Assembly: GCA_031422915.1 (NCBI GenBank)
Contig: JANPEK010000296.1
Coordinates: forward strand, 1 to 15,966
DNA: 15,966 bases
Source of the DNA: JANMEX01 sp031422915
GTDB taxonomy: Bacteria > Pseudomonadota > Alphaproteobacteria > Rhizobiales > Rhizobiaceae
Reading direction: 5' to 3'
Part shown: positions 12,678 to 15,966 of the stretch, piece after piece
How positions within the stretch are numbered: position 1 is the stretch's first letter
Layout of the letters: the number at the start of each line of letters is the position of its first letter
Notes under the pieces: model-generated
What the model saw: only the letters and a program-made list of their open reading frames with translations
Told to the model about the DNA's origin: nothing
Database searches by the model: none
Position numbers and translations under genes: made by a program

Positions 12678-13241
12678 ATGAAAATCAACGGCAATGAAAT
12701 CCGTCCGGGCAATGTCATCGAGCATCAGGGCGGCCTGTGGGCAGCGGTTCGCTGCAATCACGTCAAGCCGGGCAAGGGCGGTGCCTACAATCAGGTCGAA
12801 TTGAAGAATCTGATCGACGGCACAAAGCTCAACGAGCGTTTCCGATCCGCCGAGACCGTCGAAAAAATCCGCCTCGAACAAAAGGACTTCACCTTCCTTT
12901 ACGAGCAGGGCGAGGCCTTGGTGTTCATGGATCAGGAATCCTACGAACAGCTCGAATTGCAGAAGGAATTTGTCGGCGACCGCTCGGCGTTCCTGCAGGA
13001 TGGCATGAAGGTCGTCGTCGAAATGCATGAAGAGCGCCCGATCGGCATTGCGTTGCCCGATTACGTGACCCTCGCCATTGTCGAGGCCGATCCGGTCGTC
13101 AAAGGCCAGACTGCCGCCTCATCCTACAAGCCGGCAATCCTCGAAAACGGCATCCGCATCCTTGTGCCCCCGTTCATCTCGTCCGGCGAACGCGTCATTG
13201 TCGATACCAATGAACTGACCTACGTGCGGCGCGCCGATTAA
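12678..13241 (+). CDS. efp: Translation elongation factor P
   Basis: EF-P binds the ribosome between the P and E sites and rescues stalling at polyproline stretches. The 187-residue length and three-domain layout are standard. The domain I tip carries HVKPGKGGAYNQVELKN, with Lys33 in PGKG at the position modified in other bacteria. Domain III ends with the signature segment KPAILENGIRILVPPFISSGERVIVDTNELTYVRR (recognised across residues about 149-185). The ATG is in the conserved position (MKINGNEIRPGNVIEH). It is 28 bases upstream of the IMPase gene on the same strand, probably one transcript. Confidence 0.97.
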   Translation: MKINGNEIRPGNVIEHQGGLWAAVRCNHVKPGKGGAYNQVELKNLIDGTKLNERFRSAETVEKIRLEQKDFTFLYEQGEALVFMDQESYEQLELQKEFVGDRSAFLQDGMKVVVEMHEERPIGIALPDYVTLAIVEADPVVKGQTAASSYKPAILENGIRILVPPFISSGERVIVDTNELTYVRRAD

Positions 13242-13269
13242 ACAGGGTCCGCAAACCGGGAAATAAACA

Positions 13270-14061
13270 ATGGCACGTTCAGCGCTCCTCCACGTCATGG
13301 TTCAGGCCGCCATCAAGGCCGGCAAATCGCTGTCGCGTGATTTCGGCGAAGTGCAGAACCTTCAGGTGTCTATGAAAGGCCCCGGCGATTACGTCAGCCA
13401 GGCCGACCGCAAGGCCGAGGAAATAGTCAAAGCCGAACTGATGCGCGCGCGGCCCGATTACAGCTTTCTCGGCGAGGAAAGCGGCACCATCGAAGGCATC
13501 GACGGCCAACACCGCTGGATTGTCGATCCGCTTGATGGCACCACCAATTTTCTGCATGGCATCCCGATGTTTTCGGTCTCGATAGCCTTGGAGCGGCAGG
13601 ACCAGATCGTCGCCGGTGTGGTCTACAATCCAGCCCTTGACGAACTCTACACCGCCGAGCGCGGCGGCGGCACATTCTTGAATGACCGCCGTCTTCGCGT
13701 TGCCGCCCGCAACAAGCTGACTGACGCTGTCGTCGGCACCGGCGTGCCCCACCTTGGCCGCGGCGAGCATGGCAAGTATCTCATACAGCTGCGCAACGTC
13801 ATGGGTGAAGTCGCCGGCATCCGCCGCGTCGGCTCCGTCGCGCTCGATCTTGCCTACGTCGCCGCCGGCCGGTTCGACGGCTTCTGGGAAGACCATCTCA
13901 ACGCATGGGACATTGCCGCCGGCCTGATCCTGATCCGCGAGGCGGGCGGCTTTGTCTCCGATACATCAGGCGGCCAGACCATGCTCACCAAAGGTTCGGT
14001 TTGCGCGGGTAACGAGTTCATCCACAAAGCCCTTTTGAAAACCATCGCCAAACCTGTCTGA
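13270..14061 (+). CDS. suhB: Inositol monophosphatase family protein (SuhB-type)
   Basis: A 263-residue Mg-dependent phosphatase of the inositol monophosphatase superfamily. Metal-binding motifs are complete: GEES (68-71), DPLDGTTNF (86-94, with Asp86 and Asp89) and WDIAAG (213-218, Asp214). Family members hydrolyse myo-inositol 1-phosphate and related sugar phosphates; in E. coli SuhB also assists rRNA transcription antitermination. Which of these applies here is open. It follows efp closely, as in related rhizobial genomes (recalled, not checked). Length and motifs are normal. Confidence 0.93.
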   Translation: MARSALLHVMVQAAIKAGKSLSRDFGEVQNLQVSMKGPGDYVSQADRKAEEIVKAELMRARPDYSFLGEESGTIEGIDGQHRWIVDPLDGTTNFLHGIPMFSVSIALERQDQIVAGVVYNPALDELYTAERGGGTFLNDRRLRVAARNKLTDAVVGTGVPHLGRGEHGKYLIQLRNVMGEVAGIRRVGSVALDLAYVAAGRFDGFWEDHLNAWDIAAGLILIREAGGFVSDTSGGQTMLTKGSVCAGNEFIHKALLKTIAKPV

Positions 14062-14140
14062 GCGCAGTTGCCGGTTCACAACCGTCATGGCCGCTTTCAA
14101 TTTTGCCGCATTCTGCGTTAGGGTTAATCAGAGTGTGCAG

Positions 14141-14205
14141 AACTCCCCTTCTCCCCGCCGATTGCGGGGAGAAGGTGCCCGAAGGGCGGATGAGGGGCAG
14201 CGCCA
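14141..14205. repeat. RIME-like palindromic intergenic repeat
   Basis: A perfect 12-bp stem, CCTTCTCCCCGC (14147-14158) and GCGGGGAGAAGG (14164-14175) with a five-base loop, is followed by a second small hairpin GCCC-GAA-GGGC (14177-14187) and GGATGAGGGGC. Read on the other strand this is the CCCCTCATCCG...CACCTTCTCCCCG unit well known from Rhizobium intergenic mosaic elements. It sits in the 215-base gap between suhB and the MotA-like gene and may stabilise or terminate transcripts. Confidence 0.75.
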
Positions 14206-14276
14206 AGGGTTGGATTTTGCCGCGACGTTCAGTGACGCACAACACTAGACGAGCGCAGCGCATGATGGGGTAAGGC

Positions 14277-15311
14277 ATGGCAGTTTCGGCAGTCAAACAA
14301 GCATCAAAACGGTTCGGCCGCGATACCTATGAGCTCGACCGGCTGTCCAGCCCTCAGGTATTCCTGCTGTCCATGGTAATCTTTCTCGCCATCTCCGCCT
14401 TCGTCGGCGCGATTCTCTACCGTCAGGTATCCAAAGCCTTTTCCGCCAACCCGGGCCTCAACGGCCTGATCGTCGGCGTGCTGCTCATCGGCATTCTGCT
14501 GGCCTTCCTGCAGGTCATCCGCCTCTTCCGCGAAGTGCACTGGGTCAACGCCCTGCGTGGCGGCGAGGCCGATGATGGTGTCGATCCAGTTTTGCTCGCG
14601 CCGATGAAGGCACTGGTCGGGCGGCGGCAATCCTTCGTCATGTCCACCGTCACAATGCGCTCGATCCTCGATTCCATTGCCACCCGCCTTGATGAAGCGC
14701 GTGACATCTCGCGCTATCTGACGGGCCTTTTGGTCTTTCTCGGCCTGCTCGGCACCTTCTGGGGCTTGCTGCAAACCATTTCGTCCATCGGCGACACCAT
14801 CGCAACACTGGACCCTCAGGGTGGAAACGCAACCTCGATGCTCGATTCGCTCAAGGCCGGGCTGTCCGCCCCGCTCGCTGGCATGGCCACGGCCTTTTCT
14901 TCGTCCCTGCTCGGCCTGTCCGGCTCGCTCATTCTCGGCTTTCTCGATCTTCAGGCCGGGCGCGCCCAAAACCGGTTCTACACCGAACTCGAAAACTGGC
15001 TGTCGTCGGTGACCGATCCGGACCATGGCGGTGCCGCAATCCAGCCCCCGTCGGTGCAGGTCGCGAAAAACGATGAGATGCGACTCCTGACCGACCGGCT
15101 GAAGCTCGTGACCGACACAGCCGGAAGCAGCAACCAGAAGACCGTCGCGGCGATGGCCAATCTCGCCGAAGGCATCCAAGGTCTGGTCAAGAACATGCGC
15201 AGCGAACAGCAGATGATGCGCGACTGGGTGGAAGCGCAGGCCGCCGACCAGAAGGCCATGCGCGCCACGCTCGAAAAACTCGCCCGCGCCCTTCCAGACA
15301 AGAAGGCCTGA
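14277..15311 (+). CDS. MotA/TolQ/ExbB-type proton-channel family protein
   Basis: A 344-residue inner-membrane protein with four hydrophobic segments (about 27-49, 61-83, 146-170, 200-224). The third reads LLVFLGLLGTFWGLLQTISS, the hallmark of the MotA/TolQ/ExbB family, and the fourth begins APLAGMATAFSSSLLGL, matching its partner helix. A large cytoplasmic segment separates helices two and three, as in MotA, and residues 265-340 form a probable helical tail. Such proteins form a pentameric channel around a MotB/TolR/ExbD partner and turn ion flow into mechanical work. The next gene, four bases on, encodes that kind of partner. It is not flagellar by context; the machine it powers is unknown. 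In databases similar genes are often named biopolymer transporter or flagellar motor protein. Confidence 0.85.
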   Translation: MAVSAVKQASKRFGRDTYELDRLSSPQVFLLSMVIFLAISAFVGAILYRQVSKAFSANPGLNGLIVGVLLIGILLAFLQVIRLFREVHWVNALRGGEADDGVDPVLLAPMKALVGRRQSFVMSTVTMRSILDSIATRLDEARDISRYLTGLLVFLGLLGTFWGLLQTISSIGDTIATLDPQGGNATSMLDSLKAGLSAPLAGMATAFSSSLLGLSGSLILGFLDLQAGRAQNRFYTELENWLSSVTDPDHGGAAIQPPSVQVAKNDEMRLLTDRLKLVTDTAGSSNQKTVAAMANLAEGIQGLVKNMRSEQQMMRDWVEAQAADQKAMRATLEKLARALPDKKA

Positions 15312-15315
15312 CACC

Positions 15316-15966
15316 ATGGCGCTCGCCCGCAACCGCCAGACACGGCAAATCGATTATTGGCCGGGCTTCGTCGATGCCCTGTCAACGCTGCTCCTGTCGA
15401 TCATGTTCCTGTTGTCTGTCTTCGTGCTGGCGCAGTATCTTCTGTCGAATGAATTGTCCGGCAAGGATGACGTCCTTGACCGGCTGAATTCGCAGATCAG
15501 CGAACTCACCAATCTTCTTGCGCTCGAAGAAGGCGGCAAACAGGATATTGAAAATTCGCTCGCGAATCTGCAAGCCTCGCTCGATGCGGCAGAAGACGAA
15601 AAAACGCGCCTTCAGGCACTGCTGAACCAAGGCGCGGGCGCAGGTGCCACCGCGCTGGCAAAATTGTCGGATGCGGAAAAGACCCTCGACTCAGAAAAGC
15701 AGATCAGCCAGCGGGCGCTCAATCAGGTCGAGCTGCTCAATCAGCAGATCGCCGCGCTGCGCACCCAGATCGGCGCTCTCGAAGACGCGCTCGACGCATC
15801 GGAAACCCGTGACCGCCAGTCCAACACCAAGATCGCCGATCTCGGCAAGCGCCTCAACGTCGCGCTGGCCCAGCGCGTGCAGGAGCTGAACCGCTACCGC
15901 TCGGATTTCTTCGGCCGCCTGCGCGAAATCCTCTCCGACCGCGAAAACATCCGCATTGTTGGCGAC
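15316..15966 (+). CDS. MotB/OmpA-like peptidoglycan-binding partner, N-terminal part
   Basis: The first 217 codons are present and the frame is open at the right edge. A single membrane helix (about 20-43) begins with DYWPGFVDALSTLLLSIMFLL; Asp20 at its start matches the ion-binding Asp of MotB, TolR and ExbD. It is followed by a long coiled coil (about 50-190, many Glu, Gln, Leu heptads) and the beginning of a domain, FFGRLREILSDRENIRIVGD, that should lead into a C-terminal OmpA-type peptidoglycan-binding domain outside the window (inference). The start is four bases after the MotA-like gene's stop, so the two should be made together as a stator-like complex spanning the inner membrane and reaching the cell wall. 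Confidence 0.82.
   Translation, partial: MALARNRQTRQIDYWPGFVDALSTLLLSIMFLLSVFVLAQYLLSNELSGKDDVLDRLNSQISELTNLLALEEGGKQDIENSLANLQASLDAAEDEKTRLQALLNQGAGAGATALAKLSDAEKTLDSEKQISQRALNQVELLNQQIAALRTQIGALEDALDASETRDRQSNTKIADLGKRLNVALAQRVQELNRYRSDFFGRLREILSDRENIRIVGD

Noticed and set aside
14304..15332. Long minus-strand open frame antisense to the MotA-like gene (342 codons)
   Set aside because: The plus-strand frame has clear family motifs and membrane helices; the antisense frame has a His/Gly/Arg-rich composition typical of GC-rich shadow frames.
1..15966. CRISPR array, tRNA or rRNA genes, transposase genes
   Set aside because: No regularly spaced direct repeats, no cloverleaf-like or rRNA-like sequence and no transposase or integrase frame were seen on either strand.

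Overview
The window looks like a chromosomal segment of a GC-rich alphaproteobacterium of the order Hyphomicrobiales (Rhizobiales). The evidence is the ruvC-ruvA-ruvB set with ybgC (the gateway to tol-pal) beyond it, an RcdA/DUF1465 gene beside ruvC, an efp / inositol-monophosphatase / MotA-like / OmpA-like series, a RIME-type palindromic repeat at 14141-14205, and direct-repeat SOS boxes of the form GAAC-N7-GAAC. No species is claimed.

Layout. The 5' end of ybgC lies at 1-101 (minus strand, cut by the edge). An accessory block follows: a secreted GH5 glycosidase, a DUF900-type lipoprotein hydrolase and a DUF1778/GNAT toxin-antitoxin pair on the plus strand, then a 236-residue unknown protein with nuclease-like motifs on the minus strand. 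From 8497 down to 4357 the minus strand carries ruvC, ruvA and ruvB, with one complete vapBC module between ruvC and ruvA and another between ruvA and ruvB; the second is followed by an A/T-rich membrane-protein gene. Upstream of ruvC lie rcdA, a long regulatory intergenic region (9097-9603) with a CtrA-type box and a probable small RNA, and a TauE/SafE permease. The plus-strand right part holds a ThiE-like gene overlapping a Sel1-repeat gene, a small Cys/His-rich protein gene on the minus strand, then efp, suhB-type IMPase, a MotA/TolQ-like channel protein and the first 217 codons of its MotB/OmpA-like partner.

Most notable is how the TA modules are wired into the Holliday-junction operon. 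The promoter between ruvC and vapBC2-ruvA carries a perfect alphaproteobacterial LexA box over its TTGACA -35 element and a second palindrome over the VapB2 ribosome-binding site. The vapB1-vapC1-membrane protein-ruvB series is joined by three successive ATGA stop/start overlaps, so RuvB translation is predicted to be coupled to an autoregulated TA operon. This suggests (inference) that RuvA and RuvB supply can be set by both SOS and TA status.

The second point of interest is the rcdA region. A CtrA box fills the 16-nt spacer of a good sigma-70 promoter for rcdA, whose product is a CtrA-degradation adaptor in Caulobacter. Next to it is a minus-strand small RNA candidate with ACCUCCUU and GCCUCCC motifs and an intrinsic terminator.
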